From the NCBI RefSeq assembly GCF_028649655.1, contig NZ_JAQSLN010000003.1:310001-374000 (forward strand): a DNA stretch of 64,000 bases, written 5' to 3'. A program made the position numbers and the translations under genes. Each line of letters opens with the position of its first letter. The stretch's first letter is position 1. Positions 1 through 8,346 of this stretch are shown here, in pieces. This DNA comes from Halobacteriovorax sp. GB3 (GTDB taxonomy: Bacteria > Bdellovibrionota > Bacteriovoracia > Bacteriovoracales > Bacteriovoracaceae). The notes below the pieces were generated by a model, which was not told where the DNA came from, did no database searches, and worked only from the letters and a program-made list of their open reading frames with translations.

Positions 1-474
1 AGTGAAAGTCACTTTTTTGTCGTTAGCAGAGAGCATGCGAGCTTTTGATTTTCCAAAACTCATGGCCTTTCCACCACCAGCTTGAATCTGTCGCATAAAG
101 AAGAAGAAAATAATAAGAAGAATGATCATCGGTCCCCAGTTCACAAGAAGTGATTGGAAAAGACCTGGTTTTTCATCTTCTTCGTATTCTGGGTAGATGC
201 TATTTTTTTCAAGAATCTTGAAGGTTTCATCCCCTGTGCTACCAGTTAAACGAAAACTTTTTCCACCTTCGTAACCTTCTTTGAACTTCCCTTCAATTTT
301 ATTGTCGCCACGGAAAGTTACACCTTCAACATGACCTTTTTGAACGGCCTGAATAAAGTCTGGGTATTTGATGGCCTTAACATTTTGTGGTTTCTCAGTA
401 GCGACTTTTGCCACTAGTGCCATCATGAGTACGAGAAAAATCCACAAGAGAACTGTTTTTTGTTGCTGTTTCAT
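1..474 (-). CDS. ftsH: FtsH ATP-dependent zinc metalloprotease, N-terminal part only
   Basis: Membrane-anchored AAA protease that degrades misfolded or regulatory membrane and cytosolic proteins. Only about 158 N-terminal residues are in the window; the gene runs off the left edge, so the AAA and HExxH protease domains are not seen. What is visible is the family's periplasmic region between two membrane helices, the first near residues 8-25 and the second ending at FFFFMRQ, then the hallmark linker QAGGGKAMSFGKSKARML just before the AAA domain. The ATG at 472-474 (complement) follows AAGGATAAT. tilS lies directly upstream on the same strand; tilS next to ftsH is a widely conserved bacterial gene order. 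Confidence 0.96.
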   Translation of the reverse strand, partial: MKQQQKTVLLWIFLVLMMALVAKVATEKPQNVKAIKYPDFIQAVQKGHVEGVTFRGDNKIEGKFKEGYEGGKSFRLTGSTGDETFKILEKNSIYPEYEEDEKPGLFQSLLVNWGPMIILLIIFFFFMRQIQAGGGKAMSFGKSKARMLSANDKKVTFT

Positions 475-599
475 TATTATCCTTAATTGATTAAAAAATC
501 TCTTCCTTAAATTTTAACCTGATTTAAACCACTATTGTAAGAATGGTTTCACGAACAATCAAGGTCTTCTCATTTAATTTGGTATCGGTTGAAAAAATG

Positions 600-1829
600 T
601 CAACCATGAGAAGTGTCGGTTTTTAAATAAAAGAAGGTTCTTTTTTCCACAGGGCCCAAGCCCCCTTGTAGATCACGTGATAGAGGAACCAGTTTTCCCG
701 ACAAATTTACACTTATTTTATTTTTATTCGACAATCGATCGAAGAATGGATGCTCTTTTATGGCACTTTTCTTGTTTTTTGCACTGCTCATGAAAAAAAG
801 CGGTTGTCCCTCAGGAATCTGCGAAGAAGCCAGAGAGTATGAGAATTCCTTCTTCAAAAGTACTATTGTACGGTGCATGACATAGAGCTCAACCCCACCA
901 CTAAAGAGCAGAGGTCCCTTTTTGCCATTTTTTATCATCACTTCAACTTTATTAATTTGGGCCCGCGTAGTGCCACGGCCTTTAGAAGAGAGTCTTTTAA
1001 TCTCATTTAAAAGCGAATATTTAAAGTTTTCATTAAAATTCGAGGCAACAAAGAAAGTGAAGTGATCGCCACGATGGAGATTCGAAAGATTCGTTGTATT
1101 ATTCTGAAGTCCTCTGTTCGCCCCTATCTTCGACTCTTCATTTAAAGAATCAATCTTTTGCAAAGACCTCTCAACATAGTGCTTTAAATATTTTGGATAT
1201 TTCGCCTTTATACGCTTAACAATTGTGTTACGAATGAAATTTCTATCGTAACTAATCGATCGGTTTGTTTCATCTTCAAACCACTCAAGCTGAGATTGGC
1301 GCGCGTATTTTAAAATATGATCCTTAGACAAGCACATAAGTGGCCTTCGATAAGGACCATTAATGATTGGAATACCCAAGGCCAAATTAGAAGAGCTTGA
1401 AAATTGCTGCATCAAAGACCACTCAAATGAATCATCCAGATGATGACCTGTTAAAATTTTTGTTGCAGATTTTTCCTTAGCTAGCTTTAAAAATATTTTA
1501 TAGCGCTCTTTTCGTGCGCTAAATTCGATATCGGTCTGCTTTTTAAAATTAAGCCTAAAACTATAGAATTCAAATCCGCGCTCTAGGACAAGTTTTTCTA
1601 ATTGAACTTGTTCGAGGTCTGCTTGTTCCCTAAGACCGTGATGAATATAGACAGCAGATAACTTCGAGAACACTTTTCTCTTTTTAAGAGCATCGAGAAT
1701 ATCCAAAAGAACAATTGAATCAACACCACCACTAAGGGCCAAAAGAAGATGATCATTCTCACAAAAGAGCTTATATTTTTGAATAAATTCAAAAACAAAT
1801 TCAATCACCTCATAGCGATAGCGTTTCAT
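600..1829 (-). CDS. tilS: tRNA(Ile)-lysidine synthase TilS
   Basis: Cytosolic PP-loop ATPase that converts C34 of the CAU-anticodon tRNA-Ile2 to lysidine, switching its identity from Met to Ile; essential in most bacteria. The 409-aa protein carries the P-loop SGGVDS at residues 33-38, a YIHHGLRE segment near 61-68 and the HHLDD motif at 129-133, all typical of the family, and its length is close to that of E. coli TilS. The start codon overlaps the stop of the upstream exporter gene in a TAATG junction, so the two are probably co-transcribed and translationally coupled. The C-terminal substrate-binding region (about residues 310-409) is more divergent. Confidence 0.95.
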   Translation of the reverse strand: MKRYRYEVIEFVFEFIQKYKLFCENDHLLLALSGGVDSIVLLDILDALKKRKVFSKLSAVYIHHGLREQADLEQVQLEKLVLERGFEFYSFRLNFKKQTDIEFSARKERYKIFLKLAKEKSATKILTGHHLDDSFEWSLMQQFSSSSNLALGIPIINGPYRRPLMCLSKDHILKYARQSQLEWFEDETNRSISYDRNFIRNTIVKRIKAKYPKYLKHYVERSLQKIDSLNEESKIGANRGLQNNTTNLSNLHRGDHFTFFVASNFNENFKYSLLNEIKRLSSKGRGTTRAQINKVEVMIKNGKKGPLLFSGGVELYVMHRTIVLLKKEFSYSLASSQIPEGQPLFFMSSAKNKKSAIKEHPFFDRLSNKNKISVNLSGKLVPLSRDLQGGLGPVEKRTFFYLKTDTSHG

Positions 1830-3820
1830 TAACTCACCTTCTCACTAAAAACCTCATTAACATCCTTAACAAGGAAACTTGGAAAAATGAAAAGATCAAA
1901 GATAGCGCCCAAAAAGATGATAATGGCCAGATTGAGTCCAAACTCGCCAATAGGAACAAAAGAATTAGAACCAATCAACAAGAAACAAAGTACCAAAACA
2001 AATGTACTTCCTAGAATGGGGCGAATAATGGCCTTTTTATACAGTTCTATTGAACGATCAGCCTTACTAAAAAAGTGAACCAAATGAAAGCTACTATCAA
2101 CAACGATTCCTAGGGCAATACTGTATGTCATCACAGTGGCAATATTATAACTTAGTCCCAAAGGAGAGCTAATGAGAAAAGAAAAGAGCACGGGGCCAAC
2201 ATTAACAATGGCAAAGGCCATAAATACTTTAATTGAACGATAGTAAACGAGGGCCAAAAAGGAAATGACTAATACTGAAAAGAGAAAGCTCTTAATCATT
2301 GTCTTAATCATTGATTTTTGTGAAATCATTAAGTGGTGATAAAGTCCGCCGGCCTTTATCTGCGTATTATTTTTCTCATAAAATTTGGTGATTTTTTCTA
2401 AATCCTTTTCATAAACATCAACATTAGTTGCATGGCCAATTAAAAAAAAGCGATACTTATTCTCAAGAGGAAATTGATCTTTAAAAAATACCGGTATTTT
2501 CGATCTCAAGGCGAGATAGGCCATTTCATTCACAGGAAGCGACTCACTCTCAGAGTACTCTCGATTAATCTCGCTTACTAATGAAGTCTCACTTACAAGC
2601 TTATATGACTTCATAAAAGACTTTTCTTGTAAACGTCTCTCCAGGCCTAGAAATTCGTTCAAACTCTCCATTGAACGATCTTTCAGATCAATTGTAATAT
2701 CAAAAAGTGGTTGGCCACCTACAGTCTCACTAACTTTATGCATGGATAACGCTCTTTGATCAGAGTCTGGAAAATACAAGTTTGCATCGGTAATCGTTGG
2801 CACAGTTTGTGACATAAAAAAGCTAATAGCAATTAAGGGAGGAAAGAGAAAAACAAAAACTAAACGATTTGGAAAGCTGGCACAAAGATCCAGTGCATTA
2901 GTAACGATAGAGCTCACCTTTGTTTCGACTTGCCTTTTCCCAATGAAATGAAATCTTGAAAAATAAAAGTAGGCCCAAGTAAAAGCACAACTTAAAACAA
3001 GAGACAGGGCCCCCATTCGCCCAAAGTCTCTAATTGCAGAGATCTCACTAAACTCTAATGATAAAAGCCCTAAGCATGTTGTAATTAACATTAAAACGAG
3101 GGGTTTAATTTTATCACTAAAAACAGCATCCCAATCTCTATATTCAATATAACTATAGTAGAGATGAAAAACCACAGAGAGATTGACTACAAAGACAAGC
3201 AGAGGAGAAATTGAATTTACCATACTCATACTGGAATAAAATATTTTCAAAAGAGACAAAGAGATAAGAGCACTTGATAAGCATGGAATAAAGAGTGTTA
3301 TTCCATCTTTTAATTTACGTGTTAAAAAGATTAAAAGAATAAGCGAAAAGATAAACATCAAAGGAAAAAGCTTTTTAGAAATATCTTTTGAATACTCATT
3401 TAATAGATAATTAGTATAAGGAACCCCTAAAAAGGAATAATCTTTAGTCGTTGTAAGTTCGACTAAATTGAAAAGATCTTGTTCGCTTTCACTACTAATA
3501 AAAACCGCTTCTTTTTGTTCTTGGTCTAGTTTCTTAGTTAGCTCATTTTTAATATCTAGTTCACTTGGATTAAATAGAGAACAGTCCTCACAATGACGAG
3601 TGACCAGAGTTGCAACTTCATTTCTCTTTTCTTTATCAACAAGAACAATGAGAGAGTTAAACTCGCCAAGATCTTTTACGCGTTCATTATAATGAGAAAT
3701 CTCTTGATCTGTGAGAAAAATTTTATTGTTATTTTTTGTCTCTAGATTTCTCGTAAACAGCCCAAGCCCAATTAAAAGAACGACAGAGACACTTAAAGTT
3801 ATGATTGCATTTTTTTTCAT
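1829..3820 (-). CDS. RND/MMPL-family membrane exporter
   Basis: Predicted inner-membrane transporter of the RND/MMPL superfamily, about 663 aa from the preferred start. It has one N-terminal helix, a large extracytoplasmic loop, five helices, a second large loop and a second group of helices near the C-terminus: the two-repeat RND layout in its short form, about half the size of an AcrB-type pump. The second repeat contains TYSIALGIVVDSSFHLVHFF, matching the helix-4 region with its acidic residue used for proton coupling. A longer frame runs to 3916 but adds non-membrane residues overlapping the LysR gene; the Met at 3820 puts a hydrophobic helix right at the N-terminus, although no strong ribosome-binding site precedes it. 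Stop overlaps the tilS start. Substrate unknown; lipids or hydrophobic compounds are the usual guess for this class. Confidence 0.85.
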   Translation of the reverse strand: MKKNAIITLSVSVVLLIGLGLFTRNLETKNNNKIFLTDQEISHYNERVKDLGEFNSLIVLVDKEKRNEVATLVTRHCEDCSLFNPSELDIKNELTKKLDQEQKEAVFISSESEQDLFNLVELTTTKDYSFLGVPYTNYLLNEYSKDISKKLFPLMFIFSLILLIFLTRKLKDGITLFIPCLSSALISLSLLKIFYSSMSMVNSISPLLVFVVNLSVVFHLYYSYIEYRDWDAVFSDKIKPLVLMLITTCLGLLSLEFSEISAIRDFGRMGALSLVLSCAFTWAYFYFSRFHFIGKRQVETKVSSIVTNALDLCASFPNRLVFVFLFPPLIAISFFMSQTVPTITDANLYFPDSDQRALSMHKVSETVGGQPLFDITIDLKDRSMESLNEFLGLERRLQEKSFMKSYKLVSETSLVSEINREYSESESLPVNEMAYLALRSKIPVFFKDQFPLENKYRFFLIGHATNVDVYEKDLEKITKFYEKNNTQIKAGGLYHHLMISQKSMIKTMIKSFLFSVLVISFLALVYYRSIKVFMAFAIVNVGPVLFSFLISSPLGLSYNIATVMTYSIALGIVVDSSFHLVHFFSKADRSIELYKKAIIRPILGSTFVLVLCFLLIGSNSFVPIGEFGLNLAIIIFLGAIFDLFIFPSFLVKDVNEVFSEKVS

Positions 3821-3864
3821 AACAATAGATTGCCACAGGCCTAAGTCAAAGTCGATTAAATGAG

Positions 3865-4776
3865 TTAACTTCCCATAAAACGGGGATAATTTTCTCGAAT
3901 TTGTGCGCGGAGCCATTGGTGTTCTTGCGCATTGTCTAAGCTCTTATGCCATACCATTTGATGATTAAAACTTGGAAGCTCGATAGGTGGAGTTAAAATA
4001 CTTAAAGGCAAATGGACCGCCATTTTTTTTGCAAAACTTAAAGGAACAATCGCCGCAAGATCCCTCTCAATAACAATCCATGGGATAGAGGTAAGATAAG
4101 GAGTCCTTGTATTGACCGTTCTTTTTTTACCAATTTTTGCCAACTCAGTATCCACAAGACTTCCCACTTTTTCAGTAGGTGTAAAGATAACGTGTTCATA
4201 TTCTAAATAGCGCTTCAAACTCATGCTCTTAAGGGATTTCTTTTGTTTTCTAACAATAAGACAAAGATCTTGCTCGCTTAGACTTTCGATATGAAAACCA
4301 CTGGCTTCTTTTAAATTGGCAGCAAAACTTAAATCAACTTGTGCCCCTTGCATACGCGCGAAAAACTGCTCTAAAACGATTGATCTAAAAGTAAAAGTCA
4401 TAAGTGGTGACTTCTCTTTAAGATCTTTTAATAGTTCGGGAAAAAGAATCGTTGAATCGAAGGCCGTACCTGATAGCGTAAATTCTTTTTTAGATGTCAT
4501 TGGTTCAAACTCTTCGTCATCAAAGAGACCACGGTTCAATTCGTTTAACTTCAAAGAAATAAAAGGACCAAGATCAAGTGCCTTTTGCGTTGGTATCATC
4601 ACTTTAGAGCTTCTGACAAAAAGCTCATCATCAAAAGTTTCTCTTAACCGCTTTAGGGCATGACTGATCGTTGGTTGAGTCAATCCTAATTCGTAGGCCG
4701 TATTAGAGAGATTTCTCGTCTCATATATTGACTTAAAGACAACGAGAAGATTGAGATCGATATTTGCAATATTCAT
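3865..4776 (-). CDS. LysR-family transcriptional regulator
   Basis: DNA-binding regulator of 303 aa, the normal LTTR length. The winged HTH covers about residues 6-65 (LNLLVVFKSIYETRNLSNTA, then TQPTISHALKRL), followed by a periplasmic-binding-protein-like effector domain. The style DLNLLVVFKSIYE resembles the NodD/LeuO/PnbR side of the family. It is transcribed divergently from the flavodoxin-fold oxidoreductase starting at 4855 with an AT-rich 78-bp gap, the classic LTTR arrangement, so it probably controls that gene and itself. The effector cannot be told from sequence. Confidence 0.93.
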   Translation of the reverse strand: MNIANIDLNLLVVFKSIYETRNLSNTAYELGLTQPTISHALKRLRETFDDELFVRSSKVMIPTQKALDLGPFISLKLNELNRGLFDDEEFEPMTSKKEFTLSGTAFDSTILFPELLKDLKEKSPLMTFTFRSIVLEQFFARMQGAQVDLSFAANLKEASGFHIESLSEQDLCLIVRKQKKSLKSMSLKRYLEYEHVIFTPTEKVGSLVDTELAKIGKKRTVNTRTPYLTSIPWIVIERDLAAIVPLSFAKKMAVHLPLSILTPPIELPSFNHQMVWHKSLDNAQEHQWLRAQIRENYPRFMGS

Positions 4777-4854
4777 TTTATCTATTTCTTTAATTTAAAT
4801 TATTCATTTCATTAATATATATTTTCACCCTATCCTCTTTAAAAAGGAGTGACA

Positions 4855-5400
4855 ATGAATGTTTTAATAATCGATGCAAACCCTAATAAAAAGAGTCTAA
4901 CAACTGCTATCGCCACAAGACTTTACGACAAATACCAACGAGAGCACCAATGTCGACTCATTCACTTAAGTGATCTCGATTTCGATCTTAGTTTCCAAGG
5001 TTATAGTGATAAAAAAGAGTTAGGGCCAGATCTTGTAAAAGCACAGTTGGCCATAAAAGAGGCCGACCATTTAATATTTGCAACACCAATTTGGTGGTCT
5101 TCTATCCCCGCTCTCTTTAAAGGCTTTCTCGATCGCTGCCTCACTCCGCACTTTGCTTTCTCCTACAAAGAGAATAGTCCCTTTCAAAATAAATTATTAA
5201 AAAATAAAACGGCCGATCTCTATCTTTTAAGTGATGCTCCTGCTTGGTATCGAAAATTTATACTTGGAGACCCTGCTGCAAAAATGCTCAAAAGAGATAC
5301 CCTTGAATTTTGTGGAATTAAAGTTAAGAAGGTTAAGAGAATTGGAAATGTTAGAAATTTAAATCGAGAACAAGCACAAAGAATTCTGGAATCATTATAA
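4855..5400 (+). CDS. Flavodoxin-fold NAD(P)H oxidoreductase (quinone reductase type)
   Basis: Probable FMN-dependent NAD(P)H:quinone or azo/nitro reductase of the NQO1/KefF/MdaB fold, 181 aa. Seen: an N-terminal beta strand and FMN phosphate-binding segment IIDANPNKKSLTTAI, and the family motif ATPIWWSSIPALFKGFLDR near residues 80-98. An in-frame GTG lies two codons upstream, but AAGGAG at 4844-4849 is correctly spaced only for the ATG at 4855. It is divergent from the LysR gene and ends in a shared bidirectional terminator. Likely role: detoxification of quinones or electrophiles, induced through the LysR protein (inference). Confidence 0.88.
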   Translation: MNVLIIDANPNKKSLTTAIATRLYDKYQREHQCRLIHLSDLDFDLSFQGYSDKKELGPDLVKAQLAIKEADHLIFATPIWWSSIPALFKGFLDRCLTPHFAFSYKENSPFQNKLLKNKTADLYLLSDAPAWYRKFILGDPAAKMLKRDTLEFCGIKVKKVKRIGNVRNLNREQAQRILESL

Positions 5401-5430
5401 AAAAGGCCCTCATTCAGAGGGCCTTCGTAT
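5397..5430. terminator. Bidirectional rho-independent terminator
   Basis: AAGGCCCT (5403-5410) pairs with AGGGCCTT (5418-5425) across a 7-nt loop. The A-run at 5397-5404 gives a strong U-tract for transcripts on the minus strand (the isocitrate dehydrogenase gene); the plus side has only a weak T-run. It sits between two convergent genes. Confidence 0.85.
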
Positions 5431-5432
5431 AA

Positions 5433-6437
5433 TTATAATCTTTCTAACACAGCTTCAGTGAAATCTGTTGTTCCAGCATTTCCACCGAGATCAGCCGTTG
5501 TACGATCTGCTGATTTGATAACATCTTTGATCGCATTTCTAATCTTATCGGCCTTATCGCTCATATCTAAGTGATCAAGCATAAGGGCCGCAGCGAGCAT
5601 TAAAGATGAAGGGTTTGCAAGGTTCTTTCCAGCAATATCAGGCGCTGAACCATGAACAGCTTCAAAGATAGCAACATCATCACCAATATTAGCACCAGGG
5701 GCCATTCCAAGACCGCCAACAAGTCCGGCGCAAAGATCAGAAACGATATCGCCAAAAAGGTTTGTCGTTACGATCATATCGAACTGGTTTGGATTCATTA
5801 CTAGTTGCATACAAGCGTTATCAACAATCATTTCTTTTGATTCAATATCAGTATTTTCACTAGCAGCTTTTCTAGCAAGCTCTAGAAATAGACCTGAAGT
5901 TGATTTTAAAATATTAGCTTTGTGAAAGGCGTGAATTTGCTTTCTCCCCTTTTTTCTCGCTAGATCATAAGCAAATTTTAAAACGCGCTCACAACCTTTC
6001 TTAGTCACAACAGACTTAGATTCAGCATACTCTCCGTCATTAAAAATTTCTTGTCCGGCCCCACAGTAAAGACCTTCAGTATTTTCACGAATAGTTAAAA
6101 TATCGATATTCTCGTAACGTGCTTTTGTCCCTTCAAAAGTTACAACAGGACGAACGTTAGCGTAGAGATCAAATTTCTTTCTAAGCGTTACGTTGATTGA
6201 AGTAAACCCGCCTCCACTTGGTGTTGTAAGAGGCCCTTTAAGAGCAATTTTATTTTTTGAAATAAGATCAAGAGTATCTTGTGGAAGAAGATCCCCGCCT
6301 TTATCAAGGGAAGTAATTCCCGCCTCGGCATATTCATATTCAAAGTCGCATCCCAATTTATCGAGTACTTTGATTGTTGCTTCTGTTAAGCTTGGTCCAA
6401 TCCCATCCCCAGGGATGACTGTAATCTTAGTTGCCAT
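5433..6437 (-). CDS. icd: NAD-type isocitrate dehydrogenase
   Basis: Decarboxylating beta-hydroxyacid dehydrogenase converting isocitrate to 2-oxoglutarate in the TCA cycle. The 334-aa length and N-terminal PGDGIGPSLTEA are family-typical. The segment GGGFTSINVTLRKKFDLYAN carries the Ser and Asn that contact isocitrate and resembles the short, NAD-linked bacterial and mitochondrial IDH forms rather than 3-isopropylmalate dehydrogenase. DMIVTTNLFGDIVSDLCAG (metal-binding Asp residues) and EAVHGSAPDIAGK are also present. Start is supported by AAGGAGA before the ATG. Isopropylmalate or homoisocitrate dehydrogenase are less likely alternatives; the Ser/Asn loop argues against them. Confidence 0.88.
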   Translation of the reverse strand: MATKITVIPGDGIGPSLTEATIKVLDKLGCDFEYEYAEAGITSLDKGGDLLPQDTLDLISKNKIALKGPLTTPSGGGFTSINVTLRKKFDLYANVRPVVTFEGTKARYENIDILTIRENTEGLYCGAGQEIFNDGEYAESKSVVTKKGCERVLKFAYDLARKKGRKQIHAFHKANILKSTSGLFLELARKAASENTDIESKEMIVDNACMQLVMNPNQFDMIVTTNLFGDIVSDLCAGLVGGLGMAPGANIGDDVAIFEAVHGSAPDIAGKNLANPSSLMLAAALMLDHLDMSDKADKIRNAIKDVIKSADRTTADLGGNAGTTDFTEAVLERL

Positions 6438-6519
6438 ATATCTCTCCTTAAAAAATAAAGATGATCTTAATTTAGAGCGCAGTATTTGGCAATTTCAACA
6501 ACATATCTTTAGGCCCTCG

Positions 6520-6975
6520 CTAGGATTCTCGAATATTCTCGTTAATGTAGTTCCAATAGATGATTTGATAGCAGAGGGTCTTAAAGCCTAGCCCAACATA
6601 GAGAACCTGAAACATCCAAAAGTTGGTATTGGTATGAAAGTAATTATTTTGCCATGATTCATAAAAGTTAAAAAGGATAATAGGATGAAGGACATACAAA
6701 GAAGCATGGACGAGACGTTCTTCTTTTTTTAGGCCCTGGTAAAAGAACTCATTCTTAATAATAGAGATCATCGAAAGTGCTGCGAGTGCTTTGTAAACAA
6801 CGATCATCTCTTGTGAGAAAGGTACAAATGTAGCAAAGAGAATGACCACAAAAAAGAGGGCCGCATCTATAATGATACTCCAAATCTCTTTAACGGAGTG
6901 AGCTCTTCCTTTGTTAAAGTAATGCTCGTCAATATTCATCAAGATCACATGAAGACACATTAAAAGCAAAGTCAT
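6520..6975 (-). CDS. Small integral membrane protein, unknown function
   Basis: Not recognised. About 151 aa with four predicted membrane helices (roughly residues 1-15, 32-60, 85-105 and 118-140) and few charged residues in them. A TTG-started form begins 12 bases upstream, but GGAG is well spaced for the ATG at 6973-6975. It lies alone between the isocitrate dehydrogenase gene and the prophage left end, on the same strand as icd. It is the last host gene before the insertion and does not look broken. Confidence 0.7.
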   Translation of the reverse strand: MTLLLMCLHVILMNIDEHYFNKGRAHSVKEIWSIIIDAALFFVVILFATFVPFSQEMIVVYKALAALSMISIIKNEFFYQGLKKEERLVHASLYVLHPIILFNFYESWQNNYFHTNTNFWMFQVLYVGLGFKTLCYQIIYWNYINENIRES

Positions 6976-7065
6976 AGGGAGCTCCAAAACTAAAATAGAT
7001 ATTGGATAAATGATCTCATAAAAATTTGTTGAATTAAAATTAAGAATAAATAAAGGGGGTGGTGT

Positions 7066-7098
7066 TAATGGTAGCTCGGGGCAGAGTTGAACTGCCGA
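7066..7098. other. attL, 33-bp prophage attachment repeat
   Basis: Identical to 46286-46318, beginning TAATGGTAGCTCGG and ending GAACTGCCGA. It copies only the 3' end of the tRNA-Met gene (CCA, acceptor 3' strand and most of the T arm on the minus strand); the following bases do not continue the tRNA, so no functional tRNA exists at this end. Consistent with integrase crossover in a tRNA 3' end, with the intact gene kept at the other end. Confidence 0.92.
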
Positions 7099-7140
7099 AT
7101 ATATCTATAACTAACTGTAATCTATGAACGCAAATATACT

Positions 7141-7177
7141 TGCACACAGAGTGCACACAACTTTTTGCACGCAACTT
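7141..7177. repeat. Left arm-type repeats, TGCACACAA family
   Basis: Three direct copies of a TGCACRCA-type 12-mer start at 7141 (TGCACACAGAG, divergent), 7152 (TGCACACAACTT) and 7166 (TGCACGCAACTT), about 45-80 bp inside attL. The same family occurs four times just inside the right end (46154-46208). Position and repetition suggest binding sites for the integrase N-terminal domain (arm sites). Confidence 0.7.
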
Positions 7178-7241
7178 GATGTTTCTTATTTATAAAGAAC
7201 GGCATTATTGATATGAACTCTTATTAATTTAGGAGAACGTA

Positions 7242-7940
7242 ATGCCGGTAAAAGCAGCAATAGAAGACAGATTAAAACACCCTATAATTGGAACGCTTGT
7301 GCTCTCATACACTGCACAGTGTTATGAGATTATACTTCAGCTTATGTCGACAACAATTACGGTTAATGACAAAATTCTTCTGGTCCAAAACTATTCTTTT
7401 CTTGACCCATGGAAAGTTGGGATATCAATTCTTTTTACTCTCGCTTGGATCGGGCTATCCCTCGCAGGAGACTCAATATCAGGGTATGTCTCAGGCTTAA
7501 GGTCTAAACATTTCGTTAACGCTAAGCTTAGAGGCAGTAGCTATCAAGACTTGAAGTCACAGGCCGCCAAATCAGTAATGTATGATAAAGTCAGCAATAC
7601 TTACGTGTACTATCTAAATCGAAGTAAAAGCTCTGGTCAAAAATCAACGAATGCGATTAACGAGCTTCAAAGAATAAGGGCAAAACTCGCATCAACAGTA
7701 AATTTAGACGTCGTTAATTCAATGCCCAGCAGAATCGACAATGTAATATCTGAAATTAAAGAATCTTACACACATGCTGAATATATTAAACAGTTACTTG
7801 AATTAAACAATGATGAGCAGCTGATAGTGAAACTGGATCGTCAGAGCGAGGTGATTAATTTTATTGATCATCAAAAGGTAACTAGAATACCTATTATTAA
7901 GAAAATTAAGAATAATCTATTCTTTAAAAAGAAAAAATAG
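7242..7940 (+). CDS. Membrane protein with RLKxP motif, possible superinfection-exclusion or defence protein
   Basis: Not recognised as a named family. 232 aa: a short cytoplasmic N-terminus with EDRLKHPIIGT at about residues 8-18, two membrane helices near 19-35 and 55-75 flanking a short loop, then a mostly helical soluble C-terminal part ending in a lysine-rich tail. The order RLKxP(I/L)(I/L)G, helix, loop, helix, soluble tail is shared with the 231-aa protein at 35098-35793, so the prophage carries two distant paralogues. The start follows TAGGAGAACGTA. As the first gene inside attL with its own promoter region it sits where lysogenic-conversion genes often lie; a role in blocking other phages is inference. 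Confidence 0.6.
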   Translation: MPVKAAIEDRLKHPIIGTLVLSYTAQCYEIILQLMSTTITVNDKILLVQNYSFLDPWKVGISILFTLAWIGLSLAGDSISGYVSGLRSKHFVNAKLRGSSYQDLKSQAAKSVMYDKVSNTYVYYLNRSKSSGQKSTNAINELQRIRAKLASTVNLDVVNSMPSRIDNVISEIKESYTHAEYIKQLLELNNDEQLIVKLDRQSEVINFIDHQKVTRIPIIKKIKNNLFFKKKK

Positions 7941-7965
7941 TTTGCTAATGGACATTTATAGCTCT

Positions 7966-7987
7966 TCAAGTACAGCTTGATTTTTCT
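7966..7987 (+). terminator. Weak intrinsic terminator
   Basis: TCAAG (7966-7970), loop TACAG, CTTGA (7976-7980), followed by TTTTTCTCTT. Stem of only 5 bp, but it lies 26 bp past the stop of the 7242-7940 gene and before a convergent gene. Confidence 0.5.
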
Positions 7988-8043
7988 CTTAACACTATCT
8001 AACAATTATTAATCATTCCCTTCTGAGGAGTTAGTAAAGTAAT

Positions 8044-8346
8044 TTAATATGGAGAGACGATATGTCTATTCCAAAGTTCCCATTTGTTCATACAGTTTTG
8101 ATTTGAAGGATTACAAACGATTAGGACGGGGCGGCATTTTTCCGAGAAGAGCCTCTTTTTACATTCCTTGTGCCAAAGACATAGGTTACCACTGAATGAA
8201 TATTTGGGCATATTTGGCAAATCATGCTCTTCTGTACACCACTTCCAAACTAATTTTTCTTTTGCTATTCCTTGCATTTTCCAAGATGAGCTATGAGAAC
8301 AAGAGCTGAAAAACAACAATAATAATAAAATTGCTTTTTTATACAT
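8044..8346 (-). CDS. Small phage lipoprotein, possible outer-membrane spanin subunit
   Basis: About 100 aa beginning with a lipoprotein signal: a short hydrophobic stretch then LLFFSSCSHSS, Cys being the predicted lipidated residue near position 16. The mature part has several Cys and Trp residues. The ATG at 8344-8346 overlaps the stop of the upstream gene and follows AAGGTGGTG; a GTG start four codons earlier is less likely. A small lipoprotein gene overlapping the preceding gene recalls Rz/Rz1 spanin pairs, but the mature region lacks the proline richness of classical Rz1, so this is only a hypothesis. Endolysin is at 9588 on the other strand. Confidence 0.6.
   Translation of the reverse strand: MYKKAILLLLLFFSSCSHSSSWKMQGIAKEKLVWKWCTEEHDLPNMPKYSFSGNLCLWHKECKKRLFSEKCRPVLIVCNPSNQNCMNKWELWNRHIVSPY

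Noticed and set aside
1887-2078. Plus-strand ORF inside the exporter gene
   Set aside because: Shadow frame of a well-supported membrane transporter gene; no ribosome-binding site and no family pattern.
7066-7130. Possible second tRNA at the left att site
   Set aside because: Only the 3' 33 bp match tRNA-Met; the sequence then departs and cannot form a cloverleaf.
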